The position numbers and the translations under genes are program-made. The notes beneath the pieces were generated by a model, which worked only from the letters and a program-made list of their open reading frames with translations, made no database searches and was not told the DNA's origin. Shown piece after piece: positions 40,574 through 52,418 of a stretch of 64,000 nt of DNA; positions within the stretch are counted from its first letter, which is position 1; each line of letters starts with the position of its first letter. This DNA comes from Bacteroides ndongoniae (lineage in GTDB: Bacteria; Bacteroidota; Bacteroidia; Bacteroidales; Bacteroidaceae): positions 992,001-1,056,000 of the forward strand of contig NZ_FNVV01000014.1 of NCBI RefSeq assembly GCF_900108345.1, read 5' to 3'.

Positions 40574-43500
40574 ATGGGATTTAATGAATTTTTAAGCTCG
40601 ATCTTTGGCAATAAGTCCACACGCGACATGAAAGAAATACAGCCGTGGGTGAACAAAATCAAAGCTGCCTATCCGGAAGTAGCCAAGCTCGACAATGATG
40701 GCCTGCGCGCCAAAACAGAAGAACTGAAGGCCTACATCCGCAATTCTGCAGCCGAGCAGCGGGCCAAAGTAGATGAACTGAAAGCCAGTGTTGAGTCTAC
40801 TGAACTGGAGGACCGCGAAGCACTCTTTACACAAATTGACAAAATCGAGAAAGAGATACTGGATATCTACGAAAAAGCCCTCGATGATGTATTGCCGGTA
40901 GCTTTTGCCATCGTGAAAGATACTGCCAGAAGATTTGCCGAAAACGAAGAAATTGTGGTTACTGCTACTGATTTCGACCGGCATCTGGCTGCTACCAAAG
41001 ATTTCGTACGCATCGAAGGAGACAAAGCCATTTACCAGAACCACTGGATGGCCGGCGGAAACGAAGTTACCTGGAACATGGTACACTATGACGTACAGCT
41101 GTTTGGTGGTGTTGTTCTTCATAAAGGCAAAATTGCCGAAATGGCAACCGGTGAAGGTAAAACATTGGTAGCAACTTTACCCGTATTCCTCAATGCACTG
41201 ACAGGAAACGGAGTACATGTCGTTACTGTAAACGACTACCTGTCTAAACGTGACTCCGAATGGATGGGACCGTTGTACATGTTCCATGGACTGAGCGTAG
41301 ACTGTATCGACAAACATCGTCCCAACTCAGACGCACGCCGTCAGGCTTATATGGCAGATATTACTTTCGGTACCAACAACGAATTTGGTTTCGACTACTT
41401 GCGTGACAACATGGCCATCAGCCCGAAAGATCTCGTTCAGCGCCAACACAACTACGCCATCGTCGATGAGGTAGACTCCGTATTGATTGATGATGCACGA
41501 ACTCCGTTGATCATCTCTGGTCCTGTACCCAAAGGCGACGATCAGCTGTTCGAACAACTCCGTCCGTTGGTTGAACGCCTGGTAGAAGCACAGAAAGTAT
41601 TGGCAACCAAATATCTTGCCGAGGCCAAGCGTCTGATTGCTTCCGATGATAAGAAAGATCAGGAAGAAGGCTTCCTTGCTCTGTACCGCAGCCACAAGTG
41701 TCTGCCCAAGAACAAAGCTTTGATCAAGTTCCTTAGCGAACAGGGTATCAAGGCCGGAATGCTCAAGACAGAAGAGATCTACATGGAGCAGAACAACAAA
41801 CGTATGCACGAAGTTACCGATCCGTTGTATTTCGTTATCGATGAAAAGCTGAACAGTGTAGACCTGACAGATAAAGGTGTCGACCTGATTACCGGTAACT
41901 CCGAAGATCCGACCCTCTTTGTTTTGCCTGATATCGCAGCCCAACTCTCAGCCTTGGAGAATGAAAAAGATCTGACCGACGAACAGCGTCTGGCCAAGAA
42001 GGATGCTTTGATGACCAACTATGCCATCAAGTCGGAACGTGTACATACCATCAACCAATTGCTGAAAGCATATACTATGTTCGAGAAAGACGACGAATAC
42101 GTAGTCATCGACGGACAAGTGAAGATTGTGGACGAGCAAACGGGTCGTATCATGGAAGGCCGTCGTTACTCTGATGGTTTGCACCAGGCTATCGAGGCTA
42201 AGGAAAGAGTAAAAGTAGAAGCCGCTACCCAGACTTTTGCTACCATTACATTACAGAATTATTTCCGTATGTATCACAAGCTGTCGGGTATGACCGGTAC
42301 GGCCGAAACAGAAGCCGGCGAGTTCTGGGATATCTACAAACTGGATGTAGTGGTTATTCCGACCAACCGCCCCATTGCCCGTAAAGACATGAACGACCGC
42401 GTTTACAAAACCAAACGCGAAAAATATAAAGCCGTCATCGAAGAAATCGAAGCCATGGTTCAGGCCGGACGTCCGGTACTGGTAGGTACTACCTCGGTCG
42501 AAATCTCGGAAATGCTGAGCAAGATGCTGACCATGCGCAAGATTCCTCACAATGTATTGAACGCCAAGTTACACCAGAAAGAAGCTGATATCGTAGCCCA
42601 AGCCGGACAAAGCAGTACGGTAACCATCGCTACCAACATGGCCGGTCGTGGTACCGATATCAAGTTAAGCCCCGAAGTAAAAGCTGCCGGCGGTTTGGCT
42701 ATCATTGGTACGGAACGTCACGAATCACGTCGTGTAGACCGTCAGTTGCGTGGTCGTGCCGGTCGTCAGGGTGACCCGGGTTCTTCTGTATTCTTCGTTT
42801 CATTGGAAGACGACCTGATGCGTCTGTTCTCTTCCGACCGTATTGCCGGTGTGATGGACAAATTAGGCTTCAAAGAAGGTGAAATGATCGAGCACAGCAT
42901 GATTTCCAAATCAATCGAGCGTGCCCAGAAGAAGGTGGAAGAAAACAACTTTGGTATTCGTAAACGTTTGCTGGAATACGATGACGTGATGAACAAGCAA
43001 CGTACGGTTGTCTACACCAAACGCCGTCACGCCTTGATGGGCGAGCGTATCGGTATGGATATCGTCAACATGATATGGGACCGTGCTGCCAGCGCTGTCG
43101 AAGCAGCCGATTATGAGAGCTGCAAGATGGACGTACTTCAGGTACTTGCCATGGAAGTTCCATTCACCGAAGAAGAATTCAAGAATGAAAAGAAAGAAAA
43201 ACTGGCCGAACGTGTATTCGATGCCGCAATGGAACTGTTCAAACGCCGTACCGAACGTATGGCACAGATTGCCAATCCGGTCATCAAGCAGGTATACGAA
43301 CAGCAGGGATTCATGTACGAAAACATTCTGATACCTATCACAGACGGAAAACGTATCTACAACATCTCATGCAACCTGAAAGCTGCTTACGAAAGCGAAT
43401 GTAAGGAAGTAGTAAAATCGTTCGAGAAATCAATCCTGCTGCATGTCATTGACGAAGCATGGAAAGAAAACCTGCGCGAACTGGACGAACTGAAACACTC

Positions 43501-43942
43501 AGTACAGAATGCAAGCTACGAACAGAAAGACCCGTTGCTTATCTACAAGCTGGAGTCAGTTAATCTGTTCGACAATATGGTCAACAAGATCAATAACGAA
43601 ACTGTTTCCATCCTGATGCGTGGACAGATCCCTGTACAGGAAGCTCCTGCACAGTCGCAACAGCCTCAACAGCCGCAGGATGCACAGCCTGCACAGCAAC
43701 AGGCTCCTCAGCAACACGTAGAAGTACGCCAGGCTGCCCCCGAACAACGTCAGGACATGAGTAAGTACCGGGAGCAGAAAGAAGATCTGAACGATCCGAA
43801 CCAGCAGGCAGCAGCCGCACAGGATACTCGCGAACAACAGAAACGCGAACCGATCCGTACTGAAAAGACTGTAGGTCGTAACGATCCCTGCCCTTGCGGA
43901 AGCGGCAAGAAATATAAGAACTGCCATGGAAGAAACCAATAA
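40574..43942 (+). CDS. secA: Protein translocase ATPase SecA
   Basis: A 1122-residue SecA, longer than E. coli SecA (901) because of inserts typical of Bacteroidota. Order: NBD1 with Walker A Ala-Thr-Gly-Glu-Gly-Lys-Thr near 192 and Asp-Glu-Val-Asp Walker B; a preprotein-binding region with an extra segment at about 320-390; NBD2 ([17 protein letters not shown]); helical scaffold; a Gln/Pro/Ala-rich linker (about 1018-1085); and the zinc motif [13 protein letters not shown] at the end, which binds SecB or ribosomes. It is followed by a strong terminator. Confidence 0.98.
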   Translation: MGFNEFLSSIFGNKSTRDMKEIQPWVNKIKAAYPEVAKLDNDGLRAKTEELKAYIRNSAAEQRAKVDELKASVESTELEDREALFTQIDKIEKEILDIYEKALDDVLPVAFAIVKDTARRFAENEEIVVTATDFDRHLAATKDFVRIEGDKAIYQNHWMAGGNEVTWNMVHYDVQLFGGVVLHKGKIAEMATGEGKTLVATLPVFLNALTGNGVHVVTVNDYLSKRDSEWMGPLYMFHGLSVDCIDKHRPNSDARRQAYMADITFGTNNEFGFDYLRDNMAISPKDLVQRQHNYAIVDEVDSVLIDDARTPLIISGPVPKGDDQLFEQLRPLVERLVEAQKVLATKYLAEAKRLIASDDKKDQEEGFLALYRSHKCLPKNKALIKFLSEQGIKAGMLKTEEIYMEQNNKRMHEVTDPLYFVIDEKLNSVDLTDKGVDLITGNSEDPTLFVLPDIAAQLSALENEKDLTDEQRLAKKDALMTNYAIKSERVHTINQLLKAYTMFEKDDEYVVIDGQVKIVDEQTGRIMEGRRYSDGLHQAIEAKERVKVEAATQTFATITLQNYFRMYHKLSGMTGTAETEAGEFWDIYKLDVVVIPTNRPIARKDMNDRVYKTKREKYKAVIEEIEAMVQAGRPVLVGTTSVEISEMLSKMLTMRKIPHNVLNAKLHQKEADIVAQAGQSSTVTIATNMAGRGTDIKLSPEVKAAGGLAIIGTERHESRRVDRQLRGRAGRQGDPGSSVFFVSLEDDLMRLFSSDRIAGVMDKLGFKEGEMIEHSMISKSIERAQKKVEENNFGIRKRLLEYDDVMNKQRTVVYTKRRHALMGERIGMDIVNMIWDRAASAVEAADYESCKMDVLQVLAMEVPFTEEEFKNEKKEKLAERVFDAAMELFKRRTERMAQIANPVIKQVYEQQGFMYENILIPITDGKRIYNISCNLKAAYESECKEVVKSFEKSILLHVIDEAWKENLRELDELKHSVQNASYEQKDPLLIYKLESVNLFDNMVNKINNETVSILMRGQIPVQEAPAQSQQPQQPQDAQPAQQQAPQQHVEVRQAAPEQRQDMSKYREQKEDLNDPNQQAAAAQDTREQQKREPIRTEKTVGRNDPCPCGSGKKYKNCHGRNQ

Positions 43943-43978
43943 GTTCCGTTAGCAATCTTTTCAAACTAGCAACACAAA

Positions 43979-44013
43979 GCCTTGAACGGTTAAAAACTGT
44001 TCAAGGCTTTTTA
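43979..44013 (+). terminator. Intrinsic terminator of secA
   Basis: GCCTTGAAC (43979-43987) pairs with GTTCAAGGC (43999-44007), followed by TTTTTATTT. Confidence 0.88.
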
Positions 44014-44031
44014 TTTATAGCGAGAAAAGTG

Positions 44032-44039
44032 TATTTTTG
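44032..44039 (+). promoter_or_regulatory. -7 box (TATTTTTG) of the DUF6340 gene
   Basis: A TAnnTTTG match 26 bp before the ATG at 44066, just after the secA terminator. Confidence 0.55.
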
Positions 44040-44065
44040 TTCATGCGAATAAACAGATAAAGACC

Positions 44066-45169
44066 ATGACAAAGTATATTTATTCTTTCATTTTTTTCTG
44101 CCTGTTGTTAAGCAGTTGCCAAAGTCTGGAACAGCTTTCGATAGACTACATGATTCCTGCTGAAATAAGTTTTCCTCCCATGCTGAAACGGGTAGCCATC
44201 GTCAACAATATGCCCGATACACCCAACAACCAGCTGATAAACCAAAAGCAGGATGCACCCAAAACAGAAAGAGAAGTAACCCGACTTGTCCAGTACTATA
44301 ACGGAAACCCCGTACTGGCAACCGAATCGCTGGCACAGGCCATTGCCGATGAAAACTACTTCGACGAAGTCATCATCTGCGACTCAGCCCTGCGCAGCAA
44401 CGACATCACTCCTCGCGAAACCACCTTAAGCATGGAAGAAGTAGATGCACTGACCCGGCAATTAAAGGTTGATTTCCTTATTGCGATAGAAAACATACAA
44501 ATGAAAGCTATCCGCAAGATAGAGTCTATTTCTCCTTACAACACTTACCTCGGCACTACCGACCTGGCCGTATACCCCACTGTCAGAATATACGTACCCA
44601 ACCGCAGCAAGCCCATTGCCAGCCTGACTCCTTCAGACAGCATTTATTGGGAAAACGTTGGGATCGGAATAGAACAGGTAAGAGCCCGTCTCATCAAGGA
44701 TGAGGACCTGATAAAGGAGGCTTCTATTTTTGCCGGAACGATTCCCGTAAAACATCTGCTCCCTTACTGGACTACGGAACGGAGATACTTCTTCACCGGT
44801 GGCTCGGTGAACATGCGCGACGCAGCCATCTATGTAAAAGAGAAAAACTGGCCGGGCGCAGTTGCCCTTTGGGAAAAAGAATACAACAAAAAGAAAGGTA
44901 AGCAGAAAATGTATGCCGCCTACAACCTGGCATTGGGTTACGAAATGCAGGACAGCATACAGAGCGCATTGTCCTGGGCACAAAAGGCACAGGCTGTAGC
45001 AGCCGAAATAGATCAGGTAGAACAGAAGAAAACTACCCGAGGAGTCGATGCCAGCAGTGTCCCCAACTATTTGCTGACCAGCATGTATGTGGTAGAACTG
45101 GAGAAACGGCAAGCCAGCATACACATGCTCGACATGCAAATGGGCCGCTTCAGGGAAACTGAAAAATAA
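44066..45169 (+). CDS. DUF6340 lipoprotein
   Basis: A 367-residue protein with a lipoprotein signal (Leu-Leu-Ser-Ser-Cys at about 14-18). The mature N-terminus Gln-Leu-Ser-Ile-Asp-Tyr-Met-Ile-Pro-Ala-Glu and the Arg-Val-Ala-Ile-Val-Asn-Asn motif match DUF6340, a Bacteroidales family. The C-terminal third (about 245-340) looks like TPR helices (Ala-Val-Ala-Leu-Trp-Glu-Lys-Glu-Tyr, then Ala-Ala-Tyr-Asn-Leu-Ala-Leu-Gly-Tyr-Glu). It is flanked by its own promoter box. Function unknown; surface or periplasmic assembly is possible. Confidence 0.75.
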   Translation: MTKYIYSFIFFCLLLSSCQSLEQLSIDYMIPAEISFPPMLKRVAIVNNMPDTPNNQLINQKQDAPKTEREVTRLVQYYNGNPVLATESLAQAIADENYFDEVIICDSALRSNDITPRETTLSMEEVDALTRQLKVDFLIAIENIQMKAIRKIESISPYNTYLGTTDLAVYPTVRIYVPNRSKPIASLTPSDSIYWENVGIGIEQVRARLIKDEDLIKEASIFAGTIPVKHLLPYWTTERRYFFTGGSVNMRDAAIYVKEKNWPGAVALWEKEYNKKKGKQKMYAAYNLALGYEMQDSIQSALSWAQKAQAVAAEIDQVEQKKTTRGVDASSVPNYLLTSMYVVELEKRQASIHMLDMQMGRFRETEK

Positions 45170-45221
45170 CAGTGTACCGAAGTTTCCCGGCTTTTTTTAA
45201 CCGATTATTAATTATTTTCCC

Positions 45222-45229
45222 TACCTTTG
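45222..45229 (+). promoter_or_regulatory. -7 box (TACCTTTG) of the small acidic protein gene
   Basis: An exact TAnnTTTG match 24 bp before the ATG at 45254. Confidence 0.6.
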
Positions 45230-45253
45230 ACGCACGCATAAAGAAAGAAGCAT

Positions 45254-45697
45254 ATGAAACTCAGCCAATCTACATTATCGCTCATAGAAGAAACCATCAA
45301 GAAAGCAATCGCCAAATTTGCCTGCGGTTGCGAACAAACCATCGTCACCGACATTCATCTGCAACCCGTCCAGAGTTCCGGAGACTTGCTGATTTTCGAT
45401 GACGACGACAACGAACTGGCACATGCCACTGTCGAAGAGTGGATGACCTACGAGGGTGACGACTTTTACGAGAACGTAGAACGCATATTTGCCAACATGC
45501 TTGGCAACATGAAGAAAGAAGGTGCATTCGACAAGCTGACCATCATGAAACCCTATTCTTTCGTTCTGGTGGACGAGGAAAAGGAAACCATTGCCGAACT
45601 GCTCCTGATGGACGACGATACATTGCTGGTAAACGACGAGTTGCTGAAAGGATTGGACGAAGAGCTGGATGACTTCCTGAAGAAACTACTGGAATAA
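45254..45697 (+). CDS. Small acidic cytoplasmic protein, function unknown
   Basis: A 147-residue protein without signal or membrane segment, strongly acidic (runs of Asp and Glu at about 49-53, 117-120 and 135-140). It opens with a helix, has a Cys-Gly-Cys pair at about residues 24-26, then mixed beta strands (Ile-Val-Thr-Asp-Ile-His-Leu-Gln), and ends in a Leu/Asp/Glu-rich amphipathic helix. No domain recognised. It has its own promoter box and a shared terminator. The Asp content and small size would fit an interaction module, but no function is claimed. Confidence 0.65.
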   Translation: MKLSQSTLSLIEETIKKAIAKFACGCEQTIVTDIHLQPVQSSGDLLIFDDDDNELAHATVEEWMTYEGDDFYENVERIFANMLGNMKKEGAFDKLTIMKPYSFVLVDEEKETIAELLLMDDDTLLVNDELLKGLDEELDDFLKKLLE

Positions 45698-45786
45698 GTT
45701 ACCCGGATTTTGCTTCCTCTCCCCCTCTCCCCTTTTATTTTTTCCAGGAACATTCTGACTAAGAGAGATATCTATTAAAACAAAAA

Positions 45787-45843
45787 ATTCACGCTGATTG
45801 CAGTTTTACCTTTCTGGTTGCTGCATCAGCGTGAATCTTTTTT
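45787..45843. terminator. Bidirectional terminator between convergent genes
   Basis: ATTCACGCTGAT (45787-45798) pairs with ATCAGCGTGAAT (45825-45836). The stem is followed by CTTTTTTT on the + strand and preceded by AAAAAA, which is T-rich on the - strand. It serves the acidic-protein gene and valS. Confidence 0.85.
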
Positions 45844-45859
45844 ATGGTCTTATGTCAGC

Positions 45860-48493
<2,634 letters not shown>

Positions 48494-48528
48494 TGTCTTC
48501 AAATCATTGATTATAGTTTATTTGGCGG

Positions 48529-48536
48529 CAAATTTA
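48529..48536 (-). promoter_or_regulatory. -7 box (TAAATTTG) of valS
   Basis: A - strand TAnnTTTG match about 35 bp before the valS start. Confidence 0.45.
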
Positions 48537-48589
48537 CAAATTTATTGGCATCCGGCGATACTGACGGACAGGATTTTCAAAATTAGTAT

Positions 48590-48597
48590 TACTTTTG
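48590..48597 (+). promoter_or_regulatory. -7 box (TACTTTTG) of the DUF3810 gene
   Basis: A TAnnTTTG match 34 bp before the ATG at 48632, divergent from the valS promoter. Confidence 0.5.
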
Positions 48598-48631
48598 CCG
48601 GAGCATTCTTCTAAAAAAACATCCGCTTTAT

Positions 48632-49708
48632 ATGAATCGCACGTTCACACGCATACGCTCGCATGTCAGCCCCCGTCACGGCCTGTTGCTGCTTCTGTTG
48701 CTGTACGTCGTCCTGACCCAGCAGATTCCTTCGTGGGGACAGTGGTATGCCCAGCACCTCTACCCCGGCATCGCTTATGTACTTTCGGCCTTCTCGGCCC
48801 TCTTCCCCTTTGCCATCGGCGATGTGTTCATAGCCCTCAGCATCGCATGGGTAGTGCTCTATCCGGTCTATGCCGTCGTCCGCCGCAAGCAGCAACTGCT
48901 GCGTGCGCTTCGCAAGGTGGGCGAATATCTGCTTTGGGTGTATGCCTGGTTCTACCTGACGTGGGGACTGAACTACTCGCAACCGGGATTTTACGCGCGT
49001 ACCGGCATCGAGCCGGCCGAATACTCCAAAGAAGTCTTTCTGGATTTCGCCGACCGCTACATCGACAGCCTGAATGCCAGCTTCACGCCTCACCCCCTCA
49101 CCGATAAACGACTGATACGCGACGCCGCCGTCGAAGGCTACAACAGCATAGCCCCCGAACTGGCCGTACACCGGCCTTTCCATCCGCAACCACGTGTGAA
49201 GACCATGGTTTTCACACCACTCATTTCTGCCGTGGGCGTGACGGGCAGCATGGGGCCGTTCTTCTGCGAATTCACCGTCAACGGCGACCTGTTGCCCAAC
49301 CAGTACCCTGCCACCTACACCCACGAACTGGCCCACCTGCTGGGCATCACCAGCGAGGCCGAGGCCAACTTCTACGCCTATCAGGTGTGCAGCCGTTCCC
49401 GCTGGCAAGCCATGCGCTTCAGCGGCTACCTGTCTCTGCTGCCTCACGTGCTGTCCAACGCCCGCCCACTGCTCACGCAGGAAGAATTCGAAGCTCTTGC
49501 CGGCCGCATCCGTCCCGAAGTGGTCGAAGTCTACGAGCAGAACCGACTGTACTGGACTGAAAAGTACAGTCCCCTCATCGGCTCGATACAAGACTGGATG
49601 TACGACCTCTACCTGAAAGGCAACAAGATTGAAAGCGGACGACAGAACTATTCGCAAGTGGTAGGACTGCTGATTTCGTACGAAATGAGGCAGAAGGACA
49701 AACACTAA
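48632..49708 (+). CDS. DUF3810 membrane zinc-protease-like protein
   Basis: A 358-residue protein with three N-terminal membrane helices (about 14-30, 45-75, 95-115) and a large extracytoplasmic domain. The motif Thr-His-Glu-Leu-Ala-His-Leu-Leu-Gly-Ile (around residue 230) is a HExxH zinc site, followed by a possible third ligand Glu in Glu-Ala-Glu-Ala-Asn about 12 residues on (gluzincin spacing). This fits DUF3810, a family predicted to be a zinc peptidase but without known substrate. All apparent ligands are intact. A 22-bp palindrome array lies 33 bp after its stop. Confidence 0.82.
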   Translation: MNRTFTRIRSHVSPRHGLLLLLLLYVVLTQQIPSWGQWYAQHLYPGIAYVLSAFSALFPFAIGDVFIALSIAWVVLYPVYAVVRRKQQLLRALRKVGEYLLWVYAWFYLTWGLNYSQPGFYARTGIEPAEYSKEVFLDFADRYIDSLNASFTPHPLTDKRLIRDAAVEGYNSIAPELAVHRPFHPQPRVKTMVFTPLISAVGVTGSMGPFFCEFTVNGDLLPNQYPATYTHELAHLLGITSEAEANFYAYQVCSRSRWQAMRFSGYLSLLPHVLSNARPLLTQEEFEALAGRIRPEVVEVYEQNRLYWTEKYSPLIGSIQDWMYDLYLKGNKIESGRQNYSQVVGLLISYEMRQKDKH

Positions 49709-49740
49709 ACTCAGTTTCCCTCATCCACCTCTGTTATCCT

Positions 49741-49860
49741 CTCCGTTTCCACAAGAGGTTACGCCCGTTCCCTAAGGAGGAAACGCTCGTATCCTAAGGA
49801 GGGAACGGCCGTATCCTAAGCAGGAAACGGGAGTTTCCTAAGCTGGAAACGGAAGGAAAC
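49741..49860 (+). repeat. 22-bp-period palindrome array (copy B)
   Basis: GG-starting units at 49757, 49779, 49801, 49823 and 49845, exactly 22 bp apart, with the same first unit as copy A at 6786 and linkers close to TAAGGA. Cores are mostly near-palindromic, for example GGGAACGGCCGTATCC (49801-49816). The left flank CTCCGTTTCC (49741-49750) is inverted relative to the right end GGAAACGGAAGG (49845-49856). It lies between the DUF3810 gene and mazG, in the same orientation as copy A relative to the flanking genes. Confidence 0.85.
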
Positions 49861-49903
49861 TACTAATGTTTCGTTCTCAGCACTTTATCTGAAAAAAACT
49901 TTG

Positions 49904-49911
49904 TACCTTTG
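49904..49911 (+). promoter_or_regulatory. -7 box (TACCTTTG) of mazG
   Basis: An exact TAnnTTTG match 26 bp before the ATG at 49937. It lies just downstream of the palindrome array and argues against the longer ORF start at 49901. Confidence 0.6.
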
Positions 49912-49936
49912 CCCGAGATTTTTAAAACCAACAACG

Positions 49937-50752
49937 ATGATGCAACATACACGTAAAGAACAGATGGAAGCTTTCGGACGCTTCCTCGACATACTGGACG
50001 AACTGCGCGAAAAATGTCCGTGGGACCGCAAACAGACCAACGAGAGTCTGCGCCCCAACACCATTGAAGAAACGTACGAACTGTGCGACGCCCTGATGCG
50101 CGACGACAAGCAGGACATCTGCAAGGAGCTGGGCGACGTTCTGCTGCACGTGGCCTTCTACGCCAAGATAGGCAGCGAGACAGGCGACTTCGACATCAAG
50201 GACGTCTGCGACCGCCTCTGCGAAAAGCTCATCTACCGCCATCCGCACGTATTCGGCGATGCCAAAGCCGAAAGCGCCGCTCAGGTAGTGGAAAACTGGG
50301 AACAGCTGAAGCTGAAAGAAAAAGGTGGAAACAAAACCGTGTTGAGTGGTGTGCCTGCTGCCTTGCCTACACTCATCAAGGCCTATCGCATTCAGGACAA
50401 GGCACGCAACGTAGGCTTCGACTGGGAAGAACGCGAACAGGTATGGGACAAGGTGAAAGAAGAGATTCAGGAGTTTCAGGCCGAAGTAGCCAATATGGAC
50501 AAACAGAAAGCCGAAGAAGAGTTCGGCGACGTTCTGTTCAGCCTCATCAATGCTGCCCGCCTTTACAAGATCAATCCGGACAACGCGCTGGAACACACCA
50601 ACCAGAAATTCATCCGCCGCTTCAACTATCTGGAAGCCCACACCATCAAGGAAGGCCGCAACCTGCACGACATGAGTCTGGCCGAGATGGACAAACTGTG
50701 GAACGAAGCGAAGGAACTGGAAAAGCAGGCAGAAAAGACTGAAGAATCATAA
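49937..50752 (+). CDS. mazG: Nucleoside triphosphate pyrophosphohydrolase MazG
   Basis: A protein of 271 residues from 49937. It has two tandem MazG all-alpha domains: the first with Cys-Pro-Trp-Asp-Arg-Lys-Gln-Thr-Asn-Glu-Ser-Leu, Glu-Glu-Thr-Tyr-Glu and a Glu-Leu-Gly-Asp metal motif; the second with Val-Gly-Phe-Asp-Trp, Glu-Glu-Phe-Gly-Asp and Asn-Pro-Asp-Asn-Ala-Leu. It hydrolyses NTPs or dNTPs to monophosphate and pyrophosphate, cleaning non-canonical nucleotides. Length fits E. coli MazG. No mazEF pair is adjacent. Confidence 0.94.
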   Translation: MMQHTRKEQMEAFGRFLDILDELREKCPWDRKQTNESLRPNTIEETYELCDALMRDDKQDICKELGDVLLHVAFYAKIGSETGDFDIKDVCDRLCEKLIYRHPHVFGDAKAESAAQVVENWEQLKLKEKGGNKTVLSGVPAALPTLIKAYRIQDKARNVGFDWEEREQVWDKVKEEIQEFQAEVANMDKQKAEEEFGDVLFSLINAARLYKINPDNALEHTNQKFIRRFNYLEAHTIKEGRNLHDMSLAEMDKLWNEAKELEKQAEKTEES

Positions 50753-50814
50753 TCTTCGTATGCATCTGCATACGGCGGTTCTTCCTCGTTCCCGCACAAC
50801 CGAGCATACTAAAA

Positions 50815-50843
50815 AAGGGTACATGCCTCACACATGTACCCTT
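50815..50843. terminator. Bidirectional terminator between mazG and the ECF operon
   Basis: AAGGGTACATG (50815-50825) pairs with CATGTACCCTT (50833-50843). An A run precedes it, giving T's on the - strand. It fits the ends of both convergent units. Confidence 0.75.
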
Positions 50844-50890
50844 CAAAAAAATCATTTCACTATATATTTATACCTATTGCCGGCTCAGTC

Positions 50891-51364
50891 TTATCTTCTT
50901 TGAGGTTTGCCAGGTTTTTTGTCATTGCGCTGCATTCCTTTTAGAAGTTCCCGCTGAAAACGCATCTCGGCCCGTTGAACCAGATAAATCTTCTTGTAAG
51001 AAAGAATCTTCTTGAACTTTGCAAGATAAGTCTTATCCAAACGGTCGGCAGACATGCGGGCGTCATAGACACCTTCCAGAATCTCGCCGTATTGGGCTTC
51101 TGTAGTCTTTTCGTCTTTACCTTTGCGAAGCAAGTCCCATGCTTCATCGTTCAGCTGCTTCTTACGATCCTGTAATTCGAAATAAACAGGAAAAAACTTA
51201 TCAGCTTCTTCTTTGGTCAAACCGGCATGTTGCGTGATAAAAGCTTGCTGCTTAGCACGAAATTCTTCCCTGCTCAGTCGGTGTTGATCGCACCCGTCTG
51301 CTCCCCAAGCTACAGAAACCAGACTGCACAACACCACAATCAGTACACTCAGTTTTTTCATCAT
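50891..51364 (-). CDS. Small periplasmic Spy/CpxP-like protein
   Basis: A 157-residue protein with a signal peptide (about 1-21, ending Ala-Trp-Gly-Ala). The mature part is entirely helical and charged: Leu-Thr-Lys-Glu-Glu-Ala-Asp-Lys-Phe-Phe-Pro-Val-Tyr-Phe-Glu-Leu resembles the LTxxQ-type segment of Spy/CpxP chaperones and metal sensors, and the C-terminus is basic. It is third in the ECF sigma operon, 27 bp after the anti-sigma-like gene, which suggests it is an envelope-stress effector or modulator. Assignment is by overall similarity only. Confidence 0.6.
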   Translation of the reverse strand: MMKKLSVLIVVLCSLVSVAWGADGCDQHRLSREEFRAKQQAFITQHAGLTKEEADKFFPVYFELQDRKKQLNDEAWDLLRKGKDEKTTEAQYGEILEGVYDARMSADRLDKTYLAKFKKILSYKKIYLVQRAEMRFQRELLKGMQRNDKKPGKPQRR

Positions 51365-51391
51365 TCTATTCTAAGTATTAAAATCCTTGTC

Positions 51392-51763
51392 TCATTCTGC
51401 TTCCATATCAGAGAGGTAGACATACAAGGAATAGTCGTCCAACATAGAGTTATCTACCACCTCGTTGATATATTGCATTTCTTTGTCGGTCTCTTCAGCC
51501 GCTACATAATCGGCATTCGAAGCCGGCTGGCGATCGGCAGAAGCTACCCGGATAATCAAAGCTGCTCCCGCAAACATGGCAGCCATATACAGCCACGGCT
51601 TCACCTTGTCCCACATTGTTGGCTCTTTCTGCACAAAAGCAGGCTTTTCTTTTTCAGGAAGCTTATTCATTATATCCGAAGTTAGTCCTTCAAAATATCC
51701 TTCAGGCACACGGAAAGAATTCTCCGTTCCCACCTTTCTCAAAATGTAATCTTCTTCTTTCAT
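51392..51763 (-). CDS. Probable anti-sigma factor (bitopic)
   Basis: A 123-residue protein. The N-terminal cytoplasmic part (about 1-70) includes a Phe-Arg-Val-Pro-Glu-Gly-Tyr-Phe-Glu motif common in Bacteroidota anti-sigma-like proteins. One membrane helix lies at about 70-88 (Leu-Tyr-Met-Ala-Ala-Met-Phe-Ala-Gly-Ala), and a short acidic periplasmic tail follows. It is encoded 47 bp after the ECF sigma gene, the usual place for its antagonist. No zinc-binding HxxxCxxC motif is present. Confidence 0.7.
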   Translation of the reverse strand: MKEEDYILRKVGTENSFRVPEGYFEGLTSDIMNKLPEKEKPAFVQKEPTMWDKVKPWLYMAAMFAGAALIIRVASADRQPASNADYVAAEETDKEMQYINEVVDNSMLDDYSLYVYLSDMEAE

Positions 51764-51810
51764 AAAAAGTCTCCTTTCTGTATGTTTAGATAGTATTTCT
51801 GATAGAAGGT

Positions 51811-52365
51811 TTAATATTCATCCTCTAAAAATTTTTCAATCTTTTTCACGGCATAATGATATGACGACTTCAAAGCCCCTACAGAAGTTCCAAATATCTC
51901 AGACATTTCCTCGTACTTCATTTCCTGATAATACTTCAGATTGAACACCATACGCTGCTTTTCCGGCAAAGTCAGCAAAGCCTTCTGCAAAGCCAGCTGT
52001 ATCTTGTCGCCCGAGAAGTACGGATCACTCTCCAGCCGCCCGATAGCGTTTGCATCCGGATCGTCCAGCGAGACGGTAGACATGGCGCGCTGCTTGTTCA
52101 GGAAAGTAAGGCATTCATTCAAAGCTATACGATAGAGCCAAGTGGATATTTTCGCCTCGGCCCGAAAATAATCTATATTAGTCCATGCTTTGATAAAAGT
52201 ATTCTGAAGCAAATCATTGGCATCTTCGTGTGAAAGCACCATACGACGGATCTGCCAATACAACTGTTCGCTGTATTTGGCAACAATCATCTCAAATCCT
52301 CGCTTTTGTGTGCTCTCGTCTTGCAAAAGTGCCAACACCTCGCGTTCGTTATAAGGTGAATTCAT
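51811..52365 (-). CDS. ECF-family RNA polymerase sigma factor
   Basis: A 184-residue sigma factor with region 2 (about 20-90; Asp-Ala-Asn-Asp-Leu-Leu-Gln-Asn-Thr-Phe-Ile-Lys-Ala-Trp) and region 4 (about 125-180; Leu-Pro-Glu-Lys-Gln-Arg-Met-Val-Phe-Asn-Leu and a helix-turn-helix with Val-Gly-Ala-Leu-Lys-Ser). It directs transcription of a stress regulon and probably its own operon with the two downstream genes. The upstream 53 bp to the rnz stop contain no TAnnTTTG box, which would fit autoregulation or read-through from rnz. The signal it answers is not known. Confidence 0.92.
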   Translation of the reverse strand: MNSPYNEREVLALLQDESTQKRGFEMIVAKYSEQLYWQIRRMVLSHEDANDLLQNTFIKAWTNIDYFRAEAKISTWLYRIALNECLTFLNKQRAMSTVSLDDPDANAIGRLESDPYFSGDKIQLALQKALLTLPEKQRMVFNLKYYQEMKYEEMSEIFGTSVGALKSSYHYAVKKIEKFLEDEY

Positions 52366-52418
52366 ATTTATCTATGCATATTTATCGTTTAGACATCTGT
52401 TCCGAATAAAAGTTTAAT

